A stretch of DNA of 64,000 nucleotides from Rhizophagus clarus (taxonomy: Eukaryota; Glomeromycota; Glomeromycetes; Glomerales; Glomeraceae). The notes below the pieces were generated by a model. It did not search any database. It was not told the DNA's origin and saw only the letters and a list, made by a program, of their open reading frames with translations. The first letter of the stretch is position 1; every line of letters starts with the position of its first letter. The position numbers and the translations under genes are program-made. This document shows, piece after piece, positions 51,164-61,643 of the stretch. Location of the stretch: positions 310,001-374,000 of the forward strand of contig BLAL01000184.1 of NCBI GenBank assembly GCA_015698045.1, given 5' to 3'.

Positions 51164-54119
51164 ATGTCTGAAAATAACCAAGTTCGTCTGAGGCAAAGCG
51201 GACATACTGAAAGTGAAGAGCCCATTCAAGAAAACTTGGACGATAAAAAGAAGGTATGTTTTCGTTGCTGGGAACCTTTCTCAGTGAAGTTGTTTATAAG
51301 ATTTATTGTTACAGGAAGCAATTTTCAAAAGAAGAGAAAACAAACCAGATGTAGCTTCAAAAGCTATTCTAGCAGTGTTAACTCTATTGTCATTTGTGAC
51401 CCGTTTCTATCAAATTGACTATCCGACTCAAGTAGTGTATGTATACAATTTTTATTTAATCCACTTGATTAAATTTACTATTGCATGGTCTATTGTAATT
51501 GAATCCGTTCATCCTTTAATTCGATAGCTTCGATGAAGTACATTTTGGTAAATTTGCAAGCTATTACCTTAAAAGGACCTATTTCTTTGACGTTCATCCT
51601 CCACTTGCAAAAATGATGTTTGCCGGAATGGGATATCTACTTGGTTATGATGGCCATTTCGAATTTGATAATATCGGAGACGATTATATAAAGAATGATG
51701 TACCTTATGTTGGATTGAGAGCTTTACCTGCCACTTTAGGCGCGCTTTTTGTTTCTCTAACATATATGATCATGATAGAATCGGGATATCCAATAATTAC
51801 CGCGATCTTTGCTGCCGCATTAGTATTATTTGGTATAAAAAATCTACTTGGCAAAATTTTAATAGCGAGAATAACTTCGTTTTAATGATTTTGATTATTC
51901 CATTTTCTAGATAATGCTTTGATTTGTCAAACTCAACTTATCCTTCTCGATTCTATGCTTGTATTTTTCATGCTTTGCACATTTTATTCTTATATCAGAT
52001 TTTCCAAACTTCATTTAAGGTAATTTTAAATAATTATTTTAAACAAACTTGACGCGTAATAACGTTTATTTTCATTATTTTATAAGAGAATTTTCTAATG
52101 AATGGTGGGTTTGGCTAATTACCACTGGAGTTTCACTTGGGTTAACAATAGGCGTTAAGATGGTAGGATTATTTACGGTGATGACTATTGGGGTTGCCGT
52201 TCTTATTGATTTGTGGAATTTATTAGACATAAACCGTGGATTGACAATGGTAGGTTTAATTAGGATTCTAAATCTATAATTCCATGTTTTGCTATTTAAT
52301 AATTAATTTATGCTTGACATTTTCTAGACCCAATTTAGGAAACATTTCGCTGCACGGGCTATTGGTTTGATAGTTGTTCCTATTTCAGTTTATTTGTTTA
52401 CTTTCTATCTTCACTTCCTCATATTGAACACAAGTGGACCTGGTGACGCGTTTATGAGTCCTGCTTTTCAAGAATCGTTACTAGGGAATGAAATGAATCT
52501 TCAAAGTTTTGGTAAAATTCTCAACTCGTCTTTATACTTGTGTTTCATAACTACAACCTAACATTTTGTGGGATTATTTTATGTTTCCAGAGATAAGGTT
52601 CAATGATACTATTACTTTGAAACACAAGGATACTTCGGTGTTTTTACATTCACATTTTGAACGTTATCCGCTTAGATATGAAGATGGGCGGATTAGTAGT
52701 CAAGGTACGACATTTACGCGTCTCTTTATATTAATATTTAATACTAAAATAAATAAATGAATTGTAATTTTAGGTCAACAAGTAACAGGATATCCATATA
52801 ATGATATTAATAATTATTGGCGTATTAAACCAGCAAAAAATTTCTTTGACACTTCAAGACCAGAGAATGACACAATTAAACACAGAGATTATATCTTACT
52901 TGAACATATTGTCACAAATTCACATTTATTAACACATGATGTAGCTTCACCGCTTATGCCAACTAATCAAGAATTCACTACAATGCCAGTAGATGATGAT
53001 TCACGTTATAATGAGACAATATTTCAGGTTCTCATTCATGATGGAGAAACTGATACTGTATGGAAAACTAAATCAAATTATATACGTTTAATTCATTATG
53101 ATACTAAAGTTGCTTTATGGACATATAATTCAGAACTACCCGAATGGGGTTTTAAACAACAAGAAGTTAATGGTAATAAAAATAATGTTGAAAAAAGTAA
53201 TTTTTGGATTGCAAATGAAGTTATTGGTAAAAATTGTAAGTAAGAATGTTTTATATTATTCTTTTTAAGAAAAGAAAATTTAATTTAATTTTTTTTTTTC
53301 AGTTACGGAACCTGTGGAACCAAAAGAACCAAGAAAAATACCATTTTTATTAAAATATTTCGAATTGCAACGTTTGATGATAAGTCATAATTCAGGATTA
53401 ACAAAACCACATCCATATTCAAGCGGGCCAATTAATTGGCCATTTTTAATACGTGGTATATCATTTTGGACAAATAATGATGATAAACAACAAATTTACT
53501 TATTAGGAAATCCTTTTAATTGGTGGCTAGCTGTTGCCTCAATGGCTGTGCTTGTTGGAGTCTTATTAGCTGATGTAATTTCAAGACGACGTGGTCTTGA
53601 ACCTATAAACAAACGTAAGTACTTAAAAATTTCTATTGAGCATATCCTCTATTCAAATATTAATAATTTTATTTTGTTTTAATAGCCGTTAGAAATCGTC
53701 TATATAACTCAGCATGTTTCTTTTTCTTAGCATGGGCTTTCCACTATATACCATTTTATTTGATGGGTAGATCATTATTTTTACATCATTATTTACCAGC
53801 ATTAGTGTGTAGTTATCTGGTAGCATCAACTGTGTTTAATTTTATGTTTATAAATTCTGTAAATTATCCAGTATCAATAAGTGGTATTGGTAGCAATATG
53901 TCAATTAATAGACCTAAAATTCATTTAGTATTAAAAGCCGGAGTAGATCATTTATCAGTTACTATTGCTACAATAATTATTTTTATATCATTTGGAGTTT
54001 ACTTATACTTTTCTCCTTTAACTTATGGTACACCCGGACTTGATCCTGCTGACATAAATGGAAGAAGATGGTTAGATACTTGGGATTTACATTATCAACC
54101 AAAGAAAGGTGAAATTTAA
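51164..54119 (+). CDS. PMT4: Dolichyl-phosphate-mannose protein O-mannosyltransferase, Pmt4 type
   Basis: ER membrane enzyme that transfers mannose from dolichyl-phosphate mannose to Ser/Thr of secretory proteins. Exons 51164-51253, 51315-51436, 51528-51832, 51911-52019, 52087-52249, 52328-52511, 52591-52704, 52774-53235, 53303-53614, 53686-54119; 764 residues, close to yeast Pmt4. The first luminal loop carries the conserved acidic FDEVHFGKFASYYLKRTYFF and DVHPPLAKMM. The middle has three MIR-type segments (LHSHFERYPLRYEDGRISSQ, LLTHDVASPLMPTNQE and IRLIHYDTKVALWTYNSELP). The C-terminal membrane half has FWTNNDDKQQIYLLGN and LFLHHYLPAL. Pmt4 rather than Pmt1/2 is indicated by LNTSGPGDAFMSPAFQESL and RYEDGRISSQGQQVTGY. 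No ER-retention tail is obvious; it ends QPKKGEI. Confidence 0.96.
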
Positions 54120-54804
54120 ATTTAAGAAAAAAAAAAAAACATTAGTCATTATAATTTAATAGATTTATTCATATTTATGAATAAGAATAAGTAATATTTA
54201 TGGATACGGTTATTCCTATCTTATTTTCATCATAAATATAAATACACATATATATACAAATAAGTATAGACAATTTTTGTAAAATTAGTATTTATTTCAT
54301 AGTCATATTAAAAATAATCATATTAAAAAAAAGAATAACAAATTTTAAGTTATGTATTCTGATCACACGTAAGTTCCCGAAACTCATTGCAATAAAAATT
54401 CTGTTAAAGTGATTTTTTGCGATATTTTTCTTTGAGTTGGTAAATGACTAAAAAGACAAGTGCTATATATAATTTATCGGATCTATCACGTATCAACAAC
54501 TAAGAATCTTCAATTTTATTATCAACAAACAGATCACAGGTATATCACTATTTTTTTTTTTTTTACAAGAAAAAAGTACAAAAACATATATATATATATC
54601 AAAAGATCTTTGAAAACCTTGACAGAACAATAAATCCAAATGCTAAAAAAAAAAAAATGTACTTTAAATGGCCCGAATATAAAAAGGTGTCAAAGTAATA
54701 AAAAAAAAAAAAAAGAGTGATGACCCATATAAAGAATCGATAAATTTAAAAGCAAAATAAAGGAAAAAAATGTAATAAAATAATAGATCATTTATTATCG
54801 TCCT
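54120..54804. other. Convergent 3' spacer, PMT4 and Stc1-domain gene
   Basis: 685 very AT-rich bases with several poly(A)/poly(T) runs and a short (TA)n run near 54590. Presumed 3' UTRs; nothing else recognised. Confidence 0.5.
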
Positions 54805-55577
54805 TTACAAGATATCATCCCAAGTTTCATTAAATGATCCGTCAGAAGCTGTATCAGGTTCGCTATCATCAACATCATCATCTTCACGTTTTTTCATGCA
54901 TTCTATTCAATTAAAATGAATGAATGATTGATAAGTTAATATTGAACAGTTAATGATCAAAGGAACATCGCTTGAACTTACCAAGACACCTCGCTTTTTC
55001 AGCGTTTTTTCTTTGAGCCTAAATTTACCGATTAATATCATATTAAAAAAAACCAAAAAAAAAAAAAAAATTGACGGATAAATTAAAATTATAATTTTAA
55101 TGCAACGAAATGAATGAATGCTTAGTAATTGAAATATAATCATAATAATACCGAGAAATAGTACTACAAGAATTATTAAGAATTATTTGAAATAATACGT
55201 GAACATTAAAAATTACCTTTGCAAATTGATCTAATGATTTTGTTCGCGTACAAATCATACAGGTCAAACTGTTATTCTGTTGTGGAGTGCATTGTTTGCA
55301 CATGATGTGATGTTTCTTTGTGGTCCTGCCTTTAGGGGCATATGCTATATTATTTTGAACGTAAATTCAATTTATTAATTATCAACGAAGTAAATTATCA
55401 ACAGAATTCATTTTATTCAATAAAATGCTTACGGTTATGATAGTTAGACATGTATTTCGCAAGCTGTGTTTTTGAGAAGGAATGAGCTTGCTTTTCTTTA
55501 TTACAGCCATAACATGTTATCTTATCTGGGGGCTTTTCTGTTTGTGCATTTGGGCCGTTACCAGGGCGGTTACTCAT
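54805..55577 (-). CDS. Stc1-domain zinc protein
   Basis: Exons in transcription order 55433-55577, 55217-55344, 54982-55018, 54805-54902, all GT...AG and in phase; 135 residues. The domain has the Stc1 pattern of paired cysteines and following basic helix: TCYGCNKEKQAHSFSKTQLA, then HIMCKQCTPQQNNSLTCMIC, TRTKSLDQFAKAQRKNAEKA and RCLECMKKRE. The short C-terminus is acidic (DDDVDDSEPDTA) and ends in SFNETWDDIL. In fission yeast Stc1 links the RNAi machinery (Argonaute) to the Clr4 methyltransferase complex; domain homologues occur across fungi. Whether this protein does that job here is inference, since only the domain is shared. The gene is fragmented into short exons. Confidence 0.85.
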
Positions 55578-56859
55578 ATTTAATTTTGATTTTTGATAAA
55601 GAAGTAAGTCGCTAACTAGTTAAAAAGATACTTATTTATATAATAAAAAAAAAAGTTATCTTGTGATCATGTGCAACATAAGCGAATTATCTTGTGCGAC
55701 ATCACGACAACTCGTGAACTCACTCCAAAAACTTTTTTTAAATTCAGATAAAAAAATTTTATGGTTAATCACCTTTTTGTATAAATCATTTTTCGTTCAA
55801 CATTTTCTTGGGAATCGCTTGCTCTGATCTCGTCATTTTTTATATTGTCATTTATCGTAATTGCAAGAGAACCGGACTCCCGGTGTTTGATTTTTGTGAT
55901 CACATGAGAACAAAAAGAACATATAACAGACAACAAATAAATATGTAACAAAATTGGAGGCTTATCATTTTATCATATGCAGATGTTTTTGTTTCCAAAT
56001 TTTTATATTTCCTTTTTTAAAACACAAAAAAACCATTGATAAACATGAACTGAAATTTTATATTGGTTCATTTTCACAACGGGAATAGCCAGAAAAGGGT
56101 TCTTGCTAAAAGTTTTTTTTTAAGCTCCTTATAACCAATAATATTATTTCTTAAATTGAAAATAATCGTGATTGGTAGAGTTTATTTTAGGAAAGCTCCG
56201 ATACTAGAGATCAAATTGTAAAAAAGGATTCAAAAAAAAAAAAAGCTTTTTGTCTGTGCACATCAACAAGTATATAATTTAAGAGAACAAAAATCCAATT
56301 ATAAATATAGATTGCGTAAGTCTTTCTAGCAATTTCTTTGATATCATAACAATGTTTCTATGATAATTAGTTATATGGTTGGAGAATTAATAAATTTCTT
56401 TAATAAAGAAAAGTATAATATAATGTGTATGTTATCATTTTTTTTGTACTCTCAATAAGAGATACTAATAAAAAAACAACTTTAAAAAATGAATAAATAA
56501 GTCCTACAAAAGCTTTCAATTCTCTGCCGTTAAGATTAAAATGTAATTATAGATAGAATTTTCAGAGGAAATTGTTAAAGTCCAATAGTTCATTCTATAT
56601 AAATATTATAAGCAGAATAAAATATATGGCATCTTTTCAATATATCAGTATTTTTAATTAAAACCATAATTTAGATATTCTAAAATGCAGACTTAAAAAT
56701 AAGGTGTACTTACTATTATGCATATCCTCAAGAATTTTACACATATCCAATATCCAAATATAAAGTCTTGTAACACTCTCAGCACGTCATGTTTTTGTCT
56801 CATAGAATGTATTAAAATAGAAATTTGAATTATGTACTTCAAGTAATTGAGGAATCAAA
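55578..56859. other. Gene-poor AT-rich region
   Basis: Upstream of the Stc1-domain gene. A 60-codon minus frame (55769-55951) lacks family resemblance. No gene, RNA or clear repeat recognised. Confidence 0.45.
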
Positions 56860-56861
56860 TA

Positions 56862-57136
56862 TAGTTGCCTCTGGATTTCCAGAGGATTTAATTCGGTATA
56901 TAGTAATTCTGGCCGACTTTGTAGTGCCGGCCAGGATATAATTTCGTATGACACTGATAGAACTAATCATAAGTAGAATTATAATTCTGGTCAGCACTAT
57001 AAATTTTGGCCAAATTAATTTATGACCACATAACCGAACCGTTCGTTATAACGAATACATGGCTAATATATCGGAATCAAGTTCGGATTTGGTTCGGTAT
57101 AACGAGTGTTCGGTAATCCAGGTTCAGAGGCGACTG
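56862..57136. mobile_element. pogo/Tc1-mariner-like miniature element, 275 bp, TA target duplication
   Basis: Left end TAGTTGCCTCTGGATTTCCA and right end, reverse-complemented, CAGTCGCCTCTGAACCTGGA form terminal inverted repeats; inside both arms are CGGTAT and similar words (TTCGGTATATAG left; TTCGGTATAACGAG right). The element is bounded by TA dinucleotides at 56860-56861 and 57137-57138, the duplication expected of Tc1/mariner/pogo elements. No transposase frame. A second palindromic insert (56911-57011) is nested inside. Confidence 0.7.
56911..57011. mobile_element. Nested palindromic element, about 101 bp
   Basis: Left arm GGCCGACTTTGTAGTGCCGG (continuing CCAGGATATAATT) and right arm, reverse-complemented, GGCCAAAATTTATAGTGCTG (continuing ACCAGAATTATAATT) are clear inverted repeats. 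The element lies within the larger TA-flanked element 56862-57136, which suggests later insertion. A related sequence occurs at 59161-59290. Confidence 0.65.
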
Positions 57137-57246
57137 TACCTACCAAATGAGAATATTCGCTCGTGATTTAAATCAAAGATAGAAATAAAAATACAAAAAA
57201 AAAACTCGATGCCCATTATAACGTCACTTGTATATAATTATTAATT

Positions 57247-57325
57247 ACTCAGTTATTTGACTCCTTTCCAAAAGCAACACAACTGTATTCCAAGCTGCGT
57301 TTTTATTGGTCTCACCTAATTCAAA
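57247..57325 (-). pseudogene. Decayed partial duplicate of the DUF427 gene (last exon)
   Basis: Minus-strand sequence after the acceptor TGAATTAG reads GETNKNAAWNTVVLLLERSQ then ITE and stop. It matches the last exon of the intact gene at 57819-57925 (GKTNESAAWYYPKP...VAFWKGVKITQ) at both ends, including the same acceptor context, but the middle (from YYPKP to about YVAF) is missing and the frame is altered. No earlier exons of this copy were recognised. Confidence 0.7.
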
Positions 57326-57329
57326 TGAA

Positions 57330-57818
57330 AGAAATAAGGAATTTAAATAATAATCAATAAAAAAAATGGAAGAAATTCGAAACCATAAAAATTTATAGAC
57401 AGGAATTAATAAAATAGTGAACGTCATTCATATTAAATATGCAATCTGAAATTTTTAAAAGTATTTATGGTATTGATTGAAAGAAAGATGGTTATTTCAT
57501 TATAGTTCTTAAAATTTAAATGTTACATCTCACTCAATATAAACAAATAATTTTATCATATGATATAATATGGTATGTATCATATAATAAAAATAAAATA
57601 GATGTATCGATTCACTTTTATCATTTTAAAGTTATTCCTTAGTTCGGAACTATAATTTAATAATTTAAGTGCATATGTAGGACATTTATATGATTTCAAG
57701 TTATGGCTGATAAGTGAAGTTCAGCTAATATTTTAATGCTTTGTATAATTTTTATGTACGAAAATTTTATTACAATCGTGAAATTATACAACTTTCTCGT
57801 AAAATACTTTGTTTTAAA
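57330..57818. other. Spacer between DUF427 gene and its decayed copy
   Basis: AT-rich; no recognisable remnants of the first three exons of the duplicate. The 62-codon plus frame at 57741-57929 overlaps the real gene in antisense and is not called. Confidence 0.4.
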
Positions 57819-58346
57819 TTATTGAGTTATTTTAACACCTTTCCAAAATGCAACATAATTTTCAATATGCTTCGCCTTTTCCAATGGTTTAGGATAATAC
57901 CAAGCAGCACTTTCGTTTGTTTTACCTAATTCATAATAATGATAAAAATAATAAATCCCAATGTTTAAACGATATTTCTTTCAAAAAAAAAAAAAGATAT
58001 TAATAAATACCATTAACGACAATATTGTAATATGAAGCTACTCCTTTCCATGGACATGTTGTACTATGACTAGATTGTTGAAGAAATTCTGATTTAACAC
58101 TGTTCGGTGGAAACTAGTTGAGAAACATAGCTATTAGAGAGATTATTTACTAAAACAATTATCCGAAAATTATAAGGATTACTTACATAAATATTTCCTT
58201 CAACTTCTTGGATATCACTAGATTCAGCGATGACTTTGTAATGGTAATTTATAGAGAATTAATTATATGAGAAATCTTAATTCAATAATCAAATAATTCG
58301 AATTTTTAAATTATTTACCTTCTCCGTTCCATTCGGCTTTTGGCAT
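57819..58346 (-). CDS. DUF427-domain small protein
   Basis: Exons in transcription order 58319-58346, 58187-58233, 58011-58113, 57819-57925; 94 residues from MPKAEWNGE. The product has the DUF427 layout: an N-terminal strand pair (GEVIAESSDIQEVEGNIYFP), a basic/aromatic middle with the characteristic TTCPWKGVASYYNIVVNG, then ESAAWYYPKPLEKAKHIENY and the ending VAFWKGVKITQ. Proteins of this family are small soluble beta-rich proteins of unknown biochemical role, found widely in bacteria and fungi. All junctions are GT...AG and in phase, and the domain is complete, so the gene is probably functional. It is the only intact gene I find in the 7.7 kb between 55.6 and 63.3 kb. Confidence 0.88.
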
Positions 58347-59160
58347 TTTTATCAATTATAATTTTTTTTTTCTAAAGAAAATTATCAAAAAATAAAAATA
58401 ACTTTTAACTTTTTTATTCTTTAATATTGATTTTAAATTTCATGAAATGTTCGTTCGTATATATAAATATTTTTTCATTTTTAGTACGACGATTATCATT
58501 AACGTTTATAGAAAATTGCTTCTGCCATCTATGTCATCTATATCATGTATAAAATTTCTTATTTTAGATAAATATTTAGTATATTAAATTGGTAAATTTG
58601 GGATTTTAGATGATTAATCACTGCCTTTTCCCCATAATCATATGATAAATAATAAGCCGTTTATTTTACCGAAACCTATTAGATGAGAAATCTGTTTCTA
58701 GATGGGAAGTTAAATGCGTGTTCTAGCAATTTAGTCATCGCAGTTCAAAGTAAAAGATTTCGTCATTTCAATGTTCCATCACGTCCATGAGAGGGATTTA
58801 ATTAATAAACGAAATTTAATGCTGATGAAAAACAAAATACTATAAAATAATTATGATATTAAAAACGCATCCAAAATTTTTTATCAAAGAAAAAAGTTGG
58901 TAATTTTAATTTCAAATTATTCACTTAAAATATTTAATTTAGAACCTGTCATTTAATAGAATTATTTTTATTCATATTGTTTTTATTTTTAAGACATTTA
59001 TCGAGCTTTCTATATCATATACGCAGTATTAACAATGAAAAAGATTTCGGATTCATTAACCAATTTAACGTCGTCGAAAATCGGCAATTTCGTCATTTCG
59101 GCTAAGCCGTAATTAATTCGGCGCAGTCCGTAAATTTTCCGTAATGCCGTAAATAGGACA
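58347..59160. other. AT-rich region upstream of DUF427
   Basis: No gene recognised. The last 100 bases contain several CCGTAA-type words (for example near 59100-59155), probably decayed repeat sequence. Confidence 0.4.
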
Positions 59161-59290
59161 GGCCGGAATTATCAGGCCAGCACTATACGATTTTTGCCCG
59201 CATTATGAATTTTGTGTAACATTATTACCTGGGTTAAATTTTATCCTATATCACGTGATATAATTCTGGCCGTAAATTTTATATGGTATT
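59161..59290. mobile_element. Relative of the 56911-57011 palindromic element, decayed
   Basis: GGCCGGAATTATCAGGCCAG followed by CACTATACGATTTTTGCCC is the reverse complement of an arm like that of the nested element at 56911-57011 (TATAGTGCTG...CCAGAATTAT), and TATAATTCTGGCCG then TAAATTTTAT at about 59259-59285 resembles the other arm. The two ends are less symmetric than in the nested copy, so boundaries are approximate. Confidence 0.45.
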
Positions 59291-60186
59291 ACAGCTGATT
59301 TCATAATGTATAGGATACATTCATTTTTATTTACATTCAGCAAAATTTAATAAAACTTAAATAAGGCAAAAGTTATATCAGAGTATTGATTTAAGTGCAA
59401 CAGTATAGTTTTTATTTTAGGATAAGTCTAATTGTAACAAATAACAACCCATTACAAATATTATTTGTAACAACTTAATTGGCGCATTTTTATTGGTCAG
59501 TTTAAATCATGTGATATTATACAAATCCAAAAAAGGAAATTTTTGTTTTCAAAAAAAATGGAAAATTTTATTACACAATATTACACAGACTTCTAAAAAA
59601 GAAAGATTACTTGGTAGAAAAAAGAAATAAGTCAAAAATAACATTTAAAATCATTTTTATCATTCTAAGTAAATTTGCTAAAGAGGCAAAAAACACTTAT
59701 TATAATATTTTTTTAAAAGTTTATATATTATAAACTTTCTTATAATTTTTTTTTTTAAAGTTGTTACAAATATATTTATTTTTTATTTTATTTTATCCTT
59801 TACTAAGTTTTACCAAATTATTCTTAATAAGAAATATATTTTGTATAAAAAAATGAAAAATAAATGTAAAAAAATAGATTAAAATCAATTAGATTAATTT
59901 GCAGAAATTCAATAAATGAATTATTATTCATATTATAAAATTAGCTTTAAGGTTTTTACAGATTTTAGTTTTATAATTAATAATATAATAAGTATTGTAA
60001 TTATGATAAAATACTATAATAATTCTATACATTAATCTTAATCAATTTTAGATAATCATATTACAATCACATTTTAATATAATAAAATAAGTGTTTAGAC
60101 TAATTAGATCTTTATTATAAAAATTCATTAATACTATAACATAAATTATTTGGTATAATATAACAAATTATTAGTATCTGAACTTT
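59291..60186. other. Gene-poor AT-rich region
   Basis: Nearly pure A/T low-complexity sequence. No gene, RNA or bounded repeat recognised. Confidence 0.45.
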
Positions 60187-60401
60187 TTACTAAAGTTTAT
60201 TATGCCAAAATCCATTTTGTTAAAACTATTTCACTAAAGATATGTTTTATTAAAGGGATATTTTACTAAAATACTATTTTTTCAAAAAATGTTTCACCAA
60301 AATAATTTCATTAAATTATTTATTTTACTAAATTCCATTTCACTGAATTCTATTTTACTAAACTACTTTATCAAATAACCATTTTGCTGAAAATAATTGT
60401 A
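60187..60401. repeat. Degenerate minisatellite, about 15-bp unit
   Basis: Roughly 14 successive units of the form TTTyACTAAAnnnnA occur with spacing of 12-18 bases: TTTTACTAAAGT, TTTTGTTAAAACTA, TTTCACTAAAGATATG, TTTTATTAAAGGGATA, TTTTACTAAAATACTA, TTTCACCAAAATAA, TTTTACTAAATTCCA, TTTCACTGAATTCTA, TTTTACTAAACTAC, TTTATCAAATAACCA, TTTTGCTGAAAATA. Each unit differs, so the array is old. No open frame spans it. Confidence 0.7.
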
Positions 60402-61501
60402 AATATTTTTTTTAAAAAAAAAGATTCAATATACATATATAAAATGAAAATAACATTTAAATATACCTATTATAGATTTATTACAATTTAAATCAAAATA
60501 ATAAATATAGAAAAATTAATATATATTAAATAGGGAATTTAATTGTCTTTAAAACTTTTGATTTATTAATTAATTATTTTATAGAGAGTATAATCGATCA
60601 AACTCAATCAATTTTGTTTAATCGATTAATTTAATCAATCAAATAGTAATCACTATATGTCTATATTAAATTTTAAATTACAACTCATCCGCGATAATAT
60701 AATATTTATAATAAGTAAATTAAGTTTGATAATTGATATTTATATTATGAAAAAATTTATTATGAAAGTTTATCATTTATTATTTTATTATGTATTTTCA
60801 AGCTAAATTATTCTTAGTTTTCAAATAGAAAAAAATAATTCACTTACAGCTTCTAGTAAAAAGTTTTTAATATTAATAATATTATAAAAATCTGCTTATA
60901 TACTAAAATTAGAATTTTTTAATCAAATAAAAGTTATCATATGGTTATTATTTAATTGTATTGATTAATTATATATTTGATTAATCATAATTAATCAGAT
61001 TCTAAATTTTGTAATCAATTAATTGATTAATTAATCAATAATCGATCTTAATCAATATAATTAAATTCCTTAATATTGAAAATCAAATTTATATATACAG
61101 TATTTTATTAGATTATATAAAGATTAATACTTTTATTTATAAATCAAAAAAATACAAATTCTATATATTTTGAAAATAGCTAGAATACAAATAAATATAT
61201 AAATTACATCAGAGAATTTTTAAGTAAATTGATTTTACATAATACTATAAGTATTAGCTTGGAAATATGTAAAAAGAATTATAAAGATTTATATATTTTA
61301 TTATAGAGTATTTGGAAAATATTAGAACTATTCAAATTTTTACAAATTTTCATAATTATAAACAATGTAGATTTCTTTGTATATAAAAAATACTTCTGAT
61401 ATAAAGAATATTTTATGAATTTATAAATAAAAAAAATAAATATAGTTAGAAAAACTTAACCATTAAATATATTTTTATAAGAGAATACTACAATATCATA
61501 T
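60402..61501. other. Gene-poor AT-rich region with possible fold-back element
   Basis: Contains GATTAATTAATCA-type palindromes at 60590-60650 and 60955-61060. The outer sequences GGGAATTTAATTGT (about 60534) and, reversed, AGGAATTTAATTAT (about 61072) could be terminal repeats of one element of about 540 bp, but in such AT-rich DNA this is weak. No gene seen. Confidence 0.3.
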
Positions 61502-61643
61502 GGGCTGATTTTGCCGTCGTCTTAATTATCGTTCGATTAACTTTAGCAAGTGAAATACCATTTAGGGAAAAAATATTCCTAATTTTAGTATTTAAGTTGC
61601 CATAGTTAATACTCTGAGTTACTAGATCAAGTCAAATCCGCCC
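61502..61643. mobile_element. Miniature inverted-repeat element, 142 bp
   Basis: Left end GGGCTGATTTTGCCGTCGTC and right end, reverse-complemented, GGGCGGATTTGACTTGATCT share an imperfect terminal repeat of about 12 bases. ATAT (61498-61501) precedes the left end and ATAT (61644-61647) follows the right end, consistent with a target duplication. No coding capacity. The repeat is short, so confidence is moderate. Confidence 0.5.

Noticed and set aside
60187..60401. CRISPR-like array
   Set aside because: Units are degenerate with no identical repeats or regular spacers, and the genome is eukaryotic; a decayed minisatellite explains it.
60534..61075. 540-bp element with GGGAATTTAATT ends
   Set aside because: Terminal similarity is short and AT-only, with no clean target duplication; kept only as a note in the intergenic entry.
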